A stretch of DNA of 64,000 nucleotides, from the NCBI RefSeq assembly GCF_027579695.1, contig NC_083578.1, forward strand, positions 1,833,768-1,897,767, read 5' to 3'. A model generated the notes under the pieces. That model was given only the letters and a program-made list of their open reading frames with translations. It had not been told where the DNA came from and made no database searches. This DNA comes from Neoarius graeffei. Taxonomy: Eukaryota > Chordata > Actinopteri > Siluriformes > Ariidae. Every line of letters begins with the position of its first letter. Position 1 is the stretch's first letter. Both the position numbers and the translations under genes were made by a program. Positions 1 through 10,739 of the stretch are shown in pieces.

Positions 1-333
1 ACTGGGTGCAGGCCGTGCGGGAGTGCGAGGGCGGGGCTTTGGGCACAGTGCTCTGTTTAGCTGTGCTGTTTATATGGTACTGTTACCGTGTGGGCTGTGA
101 ACATGCCTCCTACACACCTGAGTCTCGCTCCAGCCCTCCTGAACTCTCATCAGCAAAACTCCGCCCTACACTGGGTGGAGTCAGAACAGGGGGTGGGGCC
201 AGTGAGGAGGAGCTGAACGGATTTGCGTACTGTCAATCACCCGAGTGTTTCCGGTGCTCACGGCCCGGCGATGGATTTAATCAACGACTTTATCACAATC
301 TACAGGACTACGCTAAACGCTACACATGGGCAG
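1..333 (+). CDS. asphd2: asphd2 coding exon (partial, membrane segment)
   Basis: The exon is open from the first bases and carries the transmembrane segment, a low-complexity linker and the CQSPECFRC and [12 protein letters not shown] motifs. The donor is GCAG|GTCTG after base 333. The exon ends in phase 1, and its last G completes a glycine codon with the next exon. No start codon is visible, so the true start lies upstream. Confidence 0.88.
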
Positions 334-1166
334 GTCTGTGTGTGTTACGTTGTATTATATTTACAGCAAATATCTTGCAATTACAAAACATTAAGTATTT
401 TAAACTATTTTTACTTCTATATCTGTGTAATGTGTGTGTATATATATAATTTATATATATTATATACTGTTTTATTTATTGCTTATAATTTAATGTTTAG
501 TAAACAGGTTAAATACTCGCTTTTTATTTGAGCTTTTTATATATAACTGTTTTTTGTATTTAATTTATATTTGTGACATTACTCTCTGAACATTTTTCAA
601 ATGTGTTTATTGATTTATTTTGCCGTTGTTTTATTTTGGAAGTATAAACTGATTATTATTATTGTCGTTGTTGTTGTTTATGAATCTACAGGTATGGGGC
701 GTGTGTATAAAGGTGTGCGTGAACAGGACCGGTATCGTCTGTGTAATCGTCCATCCATCCAGAAGGCGGAGGTGTTTTTCCTGCCCGATCTTCCGTCGGC
801 TCCGTTTTTCTCTCGTGAAGCTCAGAAGCATGATGTGGAGCTGCTGGAGAGAAGTTTCCCTGCACTGCTGGCTGAGTTTGAGAGCGTGTACCGCACGCCC
901 CCGCCCCTCGCGCCCGGCTGGAAGGCTAACAGCACGCCACGGGGACACTGGTGGACCTTCTACCTGGTGAACCAGGGCACGACGCTGGCGCTGAACGCTC
1001 GCCGCTGCCCGCGTACGTGGAGGGTCCTGGGACAACTGCGCACCTTCATCACCAACAACGTGTTCGGAAACGCCTGCTTCTCCGTCATCAGCCCCGGAGC
1101 CACCATCACTGAGCACTACGGACCCACCAACGTCCGCCTGCGCTGCCACCTGGGTGAGACTCGCAC

Positions 1167-1224
<58 letters not shown>

Positions 1225-1290
1225 AAAGAGAGGGCAGAGAAAGGGTGTTAGTAGATCAGCTGTAGTTTGGATTCTCATTTTTTTAATGTG

Positions 1291-1336
<46 letters not shown>

Positions 1337-1826
1337 AGAGAGAGAGACACACACACACACAACGGTGAAAGTGTGTTACTGGTTCACTTGCACAGCCTGG
1401 TTTTGGGTAGATGATTTATTATATACACACACTGAGTTACCATTTCAACACACACGTTCTTGTACTTCTATCTTTGTGGGGACTCAATGACAAAATACAT
1501 TCCTGAGCCCTTTACCATCACAACTAAATGCTTAACTCCACCCCTTACCCTAACCCACCCCTTATCCTAACTCCTTACCCCCACCCCTTACTCCCACCCC
1601 TTACCCTAACCCCACCCCTTACCCTAACCCCACCCCTTACCCTAACCTCACCTCTTAACCCCACCCCTTAGGCTGACCTCAACCTCATTCAAACCTGATC
1701 CCTAAAACTGAGTCTTAACTATCAAACAGCCCTGTGAAGAACTGAGGACCGGACAAAATGTCCTCACGTCCCACAAATGTCCTCACTCTGGTGGTACAAA
1801 ACATATTCCAGTCCTCAATATGTAGC

Positions 1827-1878
<52 letters not shown>

Positions 1879-2816
1879 CAGGTCAGTAATTGTTACTGAT
1901 AATGCTTGTGTGTAATTTTGTCAGGAGAAAGGTGTGGGAGTTGATGTGCAGATCTGTATGTAAGGTGTGTGCATGTGTGTATAATGTGTGTGTGTGTTTA
2001 GGGCTGAAGGTGCCTCCTCACTGTGAATTGGTGGTAGGCGGGGAGCCGCAGTGTTGGTCTGAGGGAAACTGTCTGCTGTTTGACGACTCGTTCCTCCACA
2101 CAGCCTTCCATGATGGTGAGGCACGCACACACACACACAATCACTGTAGACCTCAGTAGCACAGGTTATGGCCTTTATATGCCTGATATAACAGGAAATT
2201 GTGATGTCAAAAATGAATGTGTGCGATCTCCACACACTGAGTGTACACACTGGGTCCGACCTGCCCCGTGTCCAAGATCGCTCACTCGTTCACTCCTCCC
2301 TACTCCGTATATAGGGGATTACTCTATAGAGGACTATACAGTGAGCTCATTGGTAAAATGTAAAAACGCTTTTGGACACTAGTCCGTCGTGCTGGTATTT
2401 ACGTCATTACTGTCGCACAATTAAAACGTGCCGGATCAGTCGGCTGGTGGGTTTCAAAATAATAAATACGTGCGTGTGTTTTTGTGATAAATCCATATTA
2501 TACTGAGCGCATTTCACACATTAATCAATACAAAGTCCCTGCAGCTTTCAGTTCTTTTAAATCAAGGCTGAATCCTTTCTGCTTCGCCGCTGCCTTTTAT
2601 TAAATCACATTTAACACGAGAGACACGAGAGAGTGAGAAGTCAGTGCTGTTGTTGGCGTTGAAAAGAAATTAATATTCGTGTGTTTGTCACAGAAATCTA
2701 CTTCAGGCCTTTAAGTGTCGAGATCACAGTCTTTAAAACAAAACCGTTCAGTCGTGTCGTGTAAATGTTTTAGTATCAATGTAGTCACTGTCCTGGTTCT
2801 GGTTCCTGTACCTTCA

Positions 2817-2880
<64 letters not shown>

Positions 2881-2995
2881 ATCAGGTGCTCCAGAAGACG
2901 GACCCCGTGTCGTGTTCATGGTGGATTTGTGGCATCCAAACGTAGCAGCAGCTGAGAGACAGGCACTCGACTACATCTTCACCCCGGGACGCTGA
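1..2995 (+). CDS. asphd2: ASPHD2, aspartate beta-hydroxylase domain-containing protein 2 (5' end outside window)
   Basis: Coding exons are 1-333 (partial), 692-1153, 2002-2115 and 2886-2995, all with GT-AG introns, and they join into one open frame of about 338 residues. The family is a single-pass membrane protein with a C-terminal aspartyl/asparaginyl beta-hydroxylase fold; its own substrate is not established. Visible are a hydrophobic segment ([17 protein letters not shown]), the CQSPEC motif, and the catalytic-fold segments [28 protein letters not shown] and [12 protein letters not shown]. The histidines of the last two are the expected iron ligands. The C-terminus [23 protein letters not shown] is typical of ASPHD2. 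The human protein has 369 residues, so about 30-45 N-terminal residues lie left of the window. ASPHD1 is the alternative, but the region preceding the membrane segment (VQAVREC) resembles ASPHD2. Confidence 0.93.
692..1153 (+). CDS. asphd2: asphd2 coding exon (hydroxylase domain, first half)
   Basis: The acceptor is TCTACAG|GTATGG and the donor CACCTGG|GTGAGA. The 462-bp exon encodes [11 protein letters not shown] through [16 protein letters not shown], including the first predicted iron-binding histidine. A (GT)n tract begins about 20 bases after the donor. Confidence 0.92.
1171..1376. repeat. GT/GA/CA compound microsatellite in asphd2 intron
   Basis: A (GT) run at about 1171-1222 is followed by a second (GT) run, a (GA) run and a (CA) run up to about 1360. 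Open frames across it come only from the simple repeat. Confidence 0.95.
1450..1880. repeat. Interspersed repeat with telomere-like CCCTAACCC core, plus (CA)n
   Basis: About 1537-1680 holds some eight units of roughly 15 bases of the CCACCCCTTACCCTAA type inside asphd2 intron 2. The flanks (TTGTGGGGAC on the left, GTCCTCACGTCCCACAAA on the right) are partly inverted to one another, suggesting a small DNA-element origin. A (CA)n tract closes it at 1831-1876. Confidence 0.6.
2002..2115 (+). CDS. asphd2: asphd2 coding exon (hydroxylase domain, second half)
   Basis: The acceptor is GTTTAG|GGCTG and the donor CATGATG|GTGAGG. The 114-bp exon encodes [16 protein letters not shown] through [11 protein letters not shown], containing the second conserved histidine. 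Confidence 0.92.
2263..2530. repeat. Interspersed DNA-element fragment, copy 1
   Basis: Bases 2379-2523 are about 90% the same as 12483-12630. The left end, with GTGTCCAAGATCGCTC, is the inverted partner of the right end of the second copy (GAGCGATTTCGGACAC at 12701-12715). The two copies therefore appear to be complementary fragments of one miniature inverted-repeat element. This copy lies in the last asphd2 intron. Confidence 0.65.
2819..2879. repeat. (GT)n tract abutting the last asphd2 splice acceptor
   Basis: About 30 GT units run to within seven bases of the acceptor of the terminal coding exon. Confidence 0.95.
2886..2995 (+). CDS. asphd2: asphd2 terminal coding exon
   Basis: The acceptor ATCAG|GTGCT directly follows a (GT)30 tract. 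The exon encodes [16 protein letters not shown] and the conserved C-terminus, and stops at TGA 2993-2995. Confidence 0.92.
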
Positions 2996-3179
2996 GATGG
3001 AGCGAGAGATGGAGAGAGCGAAAGCGATGGATGGAGAGAGAGAGAGAGAGAAGAGGGGTGGAATGAGGGATAGATAAAGATAAATGAGTAATAACAGTGA
3101 AGTGAAGCTGATAACTTTCACATTTTACTGTACATAGGTGTTTCCTTATGAAGCGTCACAGTTCAGTCTCTCCTGAAAT

Positions 3180-3214
<35 letters not shown>

Positions 3215-4960
3215 AGATGGACAGATTCAGCGATAAACAGAAAGACAGAGAGAGAGAAATGAGTAACAGAACAGTGAGACAGAAGTGAAGTGGAAAAAAC
3301 CCAAATTACACTTTTTATGTAAATAGATTTTCACAAATCAGTCTCTCTGTGGTAGAAAAGTAGAAAGATGGATGGATTGAAGGATGGATAGATTGAAGAG
3401 TGAACAACTTAATGCACATTTTTCTGCACATGCAGATTTCCTGATGAAGCGTCACAGAGAGAGAAACGCCAGCAGAGGGACGAGTAACAGAGCAGTGAGG
3501 AGGACAAACCGCTCATATTTATACAGATTTATGCAAGTCACTCTCTCATCAGAGAGAGAGAGAGAGAGAGAGAGTAAATGATGATGGAGAGAGAGATGAG
3601 AAAGAGAACTGAGGGAAATCGTTACATGTGCACCTTTTTCTGTACATAAGTGTTTTCTAGTTTTTCAGTATTTGGTCAAAGAAAACAAAATGAAAGGAAG
3701 GAAGGAAGAAAAAGAGAAGAGGCGCTGTAGTGTTAGTGAAAGCACAGTTTTTGTACACGAGTGTTTCCTGATGCCTCGTGGTCCAGTCTGTTCAAAAATG
3801 ATGGGAAAGAGAGAAGGATAAAGTAGAGGAGTGCATCAGGACACGAATTAGCCATTGATCACACACTCATTTACTTTATTTATTTCATCTTCACGAATTG
3901 TTTTATCCTCATCAGCGTCGCTTATATCCATATACACACATTTTTAAAACTTATTTTATAAAAAAAAAGATTTCTCATCCGAAAATCTCTCCATCCACAC
4001 GAACACACAAACCGTTTGGAAGCGTTCACATGATCACATCAAAACCTCAAGAACAGCATCAGGGAAGGAGAAATGCAGAAAAAAATCAACCTGAACACAT
4101 TTTTAAATGCAATGGCAAACGCGAAGATTGATACGAGTGACACTGGCAGTGAGGTGGAACTAAAGGTTCCTCTCGAATACAGCGGCTTCTCCAGGATCTT
4201 ATCCTAAATCTGCGTGGATTCACTCCAGTCTGACTCGGTCTCCTCCACACGACGTGGAAATAAACTGCAAAGACGATAGCAAATACATTTCAGAGCACAA
4301 AGAGACATCCTGATCACGAGTCATGACACGTGCAACCAACACAAGATGTAAAAACACTGAGAATGTACAGATTTCTCCAGCTTTTCAAAACACAGAATGA
4401 AAAAACTACATTTTCTAAAATATCTGTTCCGTGTGAACAGGGCGTAAAAATGTCAGAGAAGGTGATTATAAAAAAATAATAATAATAACCATGTGACAGC
4501 AATTAAAAAACCACCCCCACGACACGCACAGCAGTTAAACTTTTATACACATGCATGCTGATGAAGCCTCATGGTCTGGTGTCCTGATAAAGAAGAAAGG
4601 AAGATGTAGAAGAGTGAGGAAAAAGAGAGAAATAGATTGAGATGCACTGCATGTGAAGAGAGAGAGAGATGAATAACAGGCAGTAAAACAGCTAAAGTAA
4701 ACAATCAGACTGACATTGGGATATTTTCTGTATATAAGCAGTGAAGACATGAGCACACGACTGCATCATTACTGCTGAAAGACAGAGAGAGAGAGAGTGA
4801 GAGTGACGGGTCTGAGGTGAACAATATTTCTTGCACATTTTCTGTACATAAATGTTTACAGATCGGATCCAGTCTAAGTGTTTATTAAATGTCCAGGCCA
4901 GGGTGTACAAACTTATGAAAGTATGAATGTATAGCACTTTTCAGGTCAAAAGCGTTCACG
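2996..4960 (+). repeat. Presumed asphd2 3' UTR with a degenerate GA-rich tandem array
   Basis: There is no further coding signal. A diverged module recurs: GTACATA, then TGTTTCCTGATGAAGC, then TCACAGT and CAGTCTCT, then a GA run and GAGTAACAG..CAGTGA. Cores are seen near 3130, 3298, 3419, 3632, 3750, 4541, 4728 and 4841. Unit length drifts between about 110 and 220 bases. The end of the transcript cannot be fixed; candidate AATAAA signals include one near 4258. Confidence 0.55.
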
Positions 4961-6454
4961 GTGCATTTTTTTAACATTCTGGCATGGATGGAAAATGTAC
5001 ATATCTAAAAATATAAATATATTCTGTATTTTCTCTCCATGTCAGAAGGACAGTAAACAACGTCGCACTGACGCTAACGACATCTTTACGACCTGTTTAT
5101 GTAGTGTTTATACACACGCTGGTGTGACGTAAAGACTGTGCTATAATGCTGTTTAACACACTCACTCCTCGTCCACTTCCCTTTGGCTCCATCCCAAATT
5201 GTGCACTTTATCCTTATACACTTGATTATTTACCTGAACAGAACTAAGAATTGTTCATAATTAGCACACAAGCTAGTCAGTATGCTAGTTGTTTAGCTAG
5301 CCACTCAATAAACCAATGTAACTATGTATAAATATCACACAAATATCCTTGGTCACTTTAAAACGTTTCTAATTAAGGTTGTACAATTTAGCAAACTGTA
5401 GTTAGTTGCCATGCTAGCAACTTAGCGAGGTTTTTCTGAGGAAATCAATTCAGCTACATTTCCTGGCATGTAATAAACTTGTATGTCTTTGGGTTTTTAA
5501 GTCAGTAGGGCAAGTGGACAAACAGTATTGAAACACAGGAGCAGATAGCGTAAAAATAAATCAGTTGGATGAGGTAAAGCACTAGCAGCAGCACCAAAGC
5601 CTGCTAACTTTCTCTTTAATATTCCGATCAATTTTTGCGCCACTTTGAAGCGCTTTGTATTTCTAGTTGTGTTCAAGGCGAACTCGTGAACCGGTGTTTT
5701 CAGTGGGATGATGCTTAAAAGAAACAGTATGTTACAGACACAGTGTATGAGCTAGCTAATGGCTAAGGCTAGTGATTTAGCTAGCTAAAAAGTACACAGT
5801 GACAGTTGGAACATCAACGTTTACCTCAGATGTGTGGGTAAATTGTTGAAAAAACACTCCAGATGGCTAAAATCACTCTGTAGTTACACTGAGCATCAGC
5901 CGCCAAGAGGAATAATGTGATCTGGCTTATTTAAAGAAAAACGAATGCAACCAACAGCTGCTTGCTCTGAACTTTTGTGTCCTACACCATGAGAACCTTC
6001 TCGTGAACACAATGACACACGACTGTGTTTGAACGCAGTGTCTTGTACAGAAGCACACTTTGAAGTTTACAGTATCGATATAAACAAACGCAGCACTTTC
6101 AGCTCATTCAGACGCTTCAGTGGTCGACCGCTTCGTTCGTTCTGTGCTACTCGTACATTCCTTTTGTAAGGACCCGAACTGATCGGGACACGCCGTATCG
6201 TAATCGGTGGCTTTTTTTCTAGCGTCGTGTGACTTTTGCAGCCGAGCGTGTGACGGGTTTTATGCTGAAGTTCTGACTTTCTGTGTTTCCTAGATGTGAT
6301 TTTTGCTACAGCTGAGAGATGATGATGTGTGTTTAATAAAGAGCTGATTGTACAACCTTGTGTGTGTGTGTGTGTGTGCGTGCACACGTGCAAGCTCTCT
6401 GTTTTTATTTGATAAACCAGTGACTGTACTTGAGTGTGTAAATTTAAGCTAAAA
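4961..6454. other. Intergenic sequence, nothing recognised
   Basis: AT-rich sequence with scattered GCTAGC-type words and a short (GT)n at 6360-6378. No coding exon, RNA gene or clear mobile element was seen. Confidence 0.5.
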
Positions 6455-6466
6455 TGTCTCTCATGC

Positions 6467-6844
6467 ACAGCACAGTGGTGTAGTGGTTAGCGCTGTCGCC
6501 TCACAGCAAGAAGGTCCTGGGTTCGAGCCCCGTGGCCGGCGAGGGCCTTTCTGTGCGGAGTTTGCATGTTCTCCCCGTGTCCGCGTGGGTTTCCTCCGGG
6601 TGCTCCGGTTTCCCCCACAGTCCAAAGACATGCAGGTTAGGTTAACTGGTGACTCTAAATTGAGCGTAGGTGTGAATGTGAGTGTGAATGGTTGTCTGTG
6701 TCTATGTGTCGCCCTGTGATGATCTGGCGACTTAGCCAGCTGTGAATCCTGCCTCTCACCCATAGTCAGCTGGGATAGGTTCCAACCCGCCCGCAACCCT
6801 GTGGAACAGGATAAGCGGCTACAGATAATGGGTGGATGGATGGC
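6467..6844 (+). mobile_element. tRNA-derived SINE (family A), full length
   Basis: The tRNA-like head has a pol III A box (GTGTAGTGGTTAGCGCT) and B box (GGTTCGAGCCCC). The body contains CATGTTCTCCCCGTGTC and CCACAGTCCAAAGACATG, and the tail is GGATGGATGG. A 12-bp target duplication with one mismatch flanks it: TGTCTCTCATGC at 6455-6466 and TGTCTCTGATGC at 6845-6856. Confidence 0.88.
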
Positions 6845-6853
6845 TGTCTCTGA

Positions 6854-6868
6854 TGCCCTCTAGTGGCG
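6854..6868 (-). promoter_or_regulatory. CTCF-like motif between asphd2 and cabp1
   Basis: On the minus strand the bases read CGCCACTAGAGGGCA, which fits the CTCF core (CCASYAGRKGGC). It is a motif match only; part of it overlaps the target-site duplication of the SINE to its left. Confidence 0.35.
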
Positions 6869-7070
6869 AACAGCAGTAAAAAAAAATTTTTATTTATTTA
6901 TTTAACTCCCAACCACATTCCACTATTCTTTTATTTCCCTTTTCTTTTGTTAACCTCTAAAGTGTTCAGGGTTAATACATATAGATAAAACAGCTTGTTA
7001 TAAATCAACAAGGTTTTTGAAAAAACTGTGAAATTGATCTTTCAAATTTCTCATAAATATAGGCTCTGAG

Positions 7071-7218
7071 GGACCTGGCAACTTGTCCAGGGTGTACCCC
7101 GCCTTTCGCCCGTAGTCAGTTGGGATAGGCTCCAGCTTGCCTGCGACCCTGTAGAACAGGATAAAGCGGCTAGAGATAATGAGATGAGATGAGATGAGAT
7201 GAGATGAGATGAGATGAG
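7071..7218 (+). mobile_element. 5'-truncated SINE (family A)
   Basis: Only the 3' part of the family is present, ending in a (GAGAT)n tail. The perfect 12-bp duplication ATAGGCTCTGAG at 7059-7070 and 7219-7230 shows that it inserted in truncated form. Confidence 0.88.
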
Positions 7219-7230
7219 ATAGGCTCTGAG

Positions 7231-8151
7231 GACAAAACACTGCAATATGTGGCTCCATTTTACACATTAATGCCTCCTCCACCTCCTGCACTCTGAGAGC
7301 AGCTCAATCTCGCAGATAGAAAGAAATTCATTGGTTCAAACAGCGGGTGAGTGGAGCTTGTTTTTTTTTAAACGTTGTTCCTCCCTGAGCTAGTTACTGT
7401 CGCTGGAATGCACTTTGCGTGAAGCTAACTTCATACTCTCATGTTGGTGCATTTTCTAGCTTCAGCTACATAAGGCATATAAACTCTAAACTCTTTTGAC
7501 TATTAGTGTTAACTTATTATCAAGACAGGTAAATAACTGGCTACTAGGTGTTGGTGAGAAACTTGATATTAGCATGTTGGTTCATTTTCTAATAGTGATG
7601 TTAAACTAGAAAGCTGCTCAGAAAGCTAGCTAAAGCTTAGGTTACTGTCTATGCATGCTCTCATTGTGTCCATGTGAGGTTCTTCTGGGTTCTCCAGTTT
7701 CCTCCTACCTCCAAAACATGCTGTTAGTGGGATCAGTGAGTTTATATTCACATGAAGGTGTGTGTATGTCTGTGAGAGAGAGAGAGAGGAGGGAGGCCAT
7801 GTTGTGTGCTGACCTGCTGTTATAAACCATTTGAGATTTCTGCGAGTTTTTAATGAGGTTTAATGTGTTTCTGATGATCTGTGATGGTAGTTTAATGTAA
7901 TGTGTGGTTCCTAATGATGCCTGATGGCTTTTCTAATTTTATTCTGATGGTCATCAGGTCCCCGTGAAAGACACAGTTTCCAAATGTTCATTTGTTTTGA
8001 GGTGAATAAAGCACTGACAGTGTTTTCTCCTCAGTCACACTGCATTTACATTACAGTTCATGGCACCAGGTGCCATCAGGGTTCTTAACACGTCACAGTT
8101 CAGCATTTCTGGTACTGACTATGATAAAATGGAGGATGATCACTGGTGCAG

Positions 8152-8207
<56 letters not shown>

Positions 8208-8466
8208 TCACCCTATACTGAAACACACACTGCAGTAAACTAGAACCTGACTGAGATGTACAGCTGTTATGTAAATGAGGTTCCTGGGAACATTATCAGC
8301 ATCTGTTTTTGTAAGATAGCGTCGCATACTGAACCCTGACTGCGATGTGGACATGGACACAGCTTCTTCTCTTCCTCTACCTGCTGACTGGGATTTGAGA
8401 GTTGAAATCACCAGCAGCAGAATTTGTACTGGCTGCAAAATCGGTTGCTAAAATAAAACTTATTGC

Positions 8467-8509
<43 letters not shown>

Positions 8510-8990
8510 TTTGCATAAGCTACAGTCTTACACAATAATATGAACGACTCAAACTGCAGATAGTGAACAACAGGGAAACATCACCTGAAGCATTGACCCT
8601 GTGTGCACTCACCTGTCCCATCATGCACCACTGAAAGTGGGCGGGGCTTGTACAAGATACAACTGATGCAAAATGACTCCATCACTACAGATGATTAAGA
8701 TACATTGAAGCGAAAATCATAATCACACAACCCCGGAGATAATGAGTGCAGATCACAAATAAATATATAAAATATAAATTTGGGAAAAAAAAGAAACATA
8801 TGATTAAACAATTGTAACTATACACATGACAATAGTATAAACGTATTGTAAATACTTCAGTATAAATATATGAAAATAATGTCCATTAAATCATTTCACC
8901 ATCTATGAAAATGTATAATATCACTTTGTTGTACATTTACAGTGAAGAAGAATGAACGATAAAAATATACTATACAGTATATAAACACAT
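7231..8990. other. Intergenic: old SINE remnant and microsatellites
   Basis: Bases 7652-7780 align loosely with the family A body (CTCCAGTTTCCTCCTACCT, CCAAAACATG) and look like an old copy. (GT)n lies at 8153-8203 and (CA)n at 8470-8506. Nothing coding was seen. Confidence 0.5.
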
Positions 8991-9778
8991 TGATCAGGCA
9001 TAACATCAAAACCGCTGACAGGTGACGTGTAAAACTCATGTGATTATGTCGTTACAATGGCACCTGTAAAAGGGGTGTGGTATATTATGTAGTGAGGGAA
9101 CAGTCAATTCTTGAAGTTCATGTGTTGGAAGCAGGAAAAATGGGCGAGTGTAAGAATCTGAGTGACTCTGACAAGGGCCACATTGTGATGGCGAGATGAC
9201 TGGGTCTGAACATCTCCAAAATGGCCCATCCTGTGGGGGTGTTCCCAGTGTGCAGTGGTTAGTACTGAACAAAAGTGGTCCAAGGAAGGAGAACCGGTGA
9301 ACGGGCGATAGGGTCATGGGCATCCAAGGCTCACTGAAGTGCTCCTGTAGCACAAACTGCTGGAAAAGTGAATGCTGGCTCTGACAGAAAGGAGTCAGAA
9401 CACACAGTGTCTCACAGCTTGCTGTGTCTGGAGCTGTGTAGTTGCAGATCAGTCAGAGTGACCATGCTGACCCCCTGTACACCACCGAAAGACCTACAAT
9501 GGGCACGTGAGCATCAAAACTGGACCATGGAGCAATGGAAGAAGGTGGTCTAGTCTGATGGATCACGTTTCCTTTTACATCATGTGGATGGCTGGGTGCG
9601 TGTGTGTCACTCACCTGGTGAAGAGATGGCACTGGGATACACTATGAGAAGAAGGGAAGCTGGTGGAGGCATGTGATGCTCTGGGTGATGTTCTGCTGGG
9701 AAACCTTGGGTCCTGATGTTCATGTGGATGTTATTTTAACACATACCTCCTACCTGAACATTGCTGTTGACCGAGTAC
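8991..9778 (+). pseudogene. Tc1/mariner-type transposase remnant, 3'-truncated
   Basis: It begins with an inverted-repeat-like end (TGATCAGGCATAACAT) and continues with decayed Tc1-like transposase coding sequence. Recognisable pieces are GHIVMAR, PKDLQWAREHQNWTMEQWKKVV and the following WSD(E/G)SRF..HHVDGWVRV region that carries the first catalytic acid of the DDE domain. Several stops and frame changes are present. The sequence ends near 9778 with no second catalytic block and no right end, so the copy cannot be active. Confidence 0.7.
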
Positions 9779-10668
9779 ATATATATTCATTCATGCAGTA
9801 TAGAAATGAAATGAACTATATTATAGAATGATACATTATATTGTAAATTATATTAAACATTAATTTAAAATAATATACCATTATAATTGATGCACTAAAA
9901 ACATTTTAACTATTAAACCAAGAATATTTTGGGAATAATGTTTTTAGAAAATTAACATACTCAAATATTATAATTAGAGATATTAAAGGGGAACTGAAGT
10001 CATTTTTAAACTTGCTTTATTTCTTAATTAATGTTTTATTCAATTAAATTTTTGGTTTTATTAACCTTATATCGTGACTCATATTGGCATATTATATTAC
10101 ACTTGTCAGCCTTTTTGGTTTTTAGTCATGTTGAATGTAGTTCGTTTGGTCCACGGTAGGCGTCGCTTATCTGCACGATCTTCGCGAGACTTGTGCAAAA
10201 TTTAAAACGTGAAGTGTCAGCACTGCCATTTTGAAAACTGTTTACGCAGCGGCCAGATCGCCATATCATTCGAATTTAGATTAATTTCAAAATTTGCCAG
10301 CTTCATCAGTGATGGAGTGTCAGTCCTGCGCGCTGTGGCGTGTGCACCTGAAGGCGCGCCGAGTGGACTCCAGCACGCGCGCCATGAACAAGGCGCACCT
10401 GAGCTCAATTAAGGAACTATGTGTTTGCCTATTTAAGGACTGTGCTGATGCATTTGCACTGCAAAGTATTACAATACGCATGTATGCATTACTGAGCCTT
10501 TCTAATAGTTGTCTTGATTTCCTGTTTCACGATCCTTGTGCCTGTTTCTCGTTCTTGTCCTCGCTTAGCCTTTGATGTCCTGTTTGAGCCTCGACTGACC
10601 CTTTTGCCTGTATTCTCGTTTGTGATCTCGCCTGCCGTTTTGGATTGTTTGCCTGTGTATATATTGTC

Positions 10669-10674
<6 letters not shown>

Positions 10675-10736
<62 letters not shown>
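10675..10736. repeat. (TA)n microsatellite, Tc1 insertion site
   Basis: About 30 TA units. The Tc1 element inserted in this run, as expected for a TA-targeting transposon; a few TA bases remain on the right side (12346-12350). Confidence 0.9.

Positions 10737-10739
<3 letters not shown>

Noticed and set aside
631-1362. 243-codon minus-strand frame
   Set aside because: It is antisense to ASPHD2 exon 2 extended through GT and GA microsatellites.
1537-1680. True interstitial telomere
   Set aside because: The units are about 15 bases with CCACCCC interruptions, not a (TTAGGG)n array.
3130-4900. Possible short coding exons in the GA-rich region
   Set aside because: Open frames are short, repetitive and unlike any family; the sequence is better explained as a degenerate tandem repeat in the 3' UTR.
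10294-10575. 93-codon ORF (MPASSVMECQ...)
   Set aside because: It covers the start of the probable solo LTR; no family similarity is recognisable.
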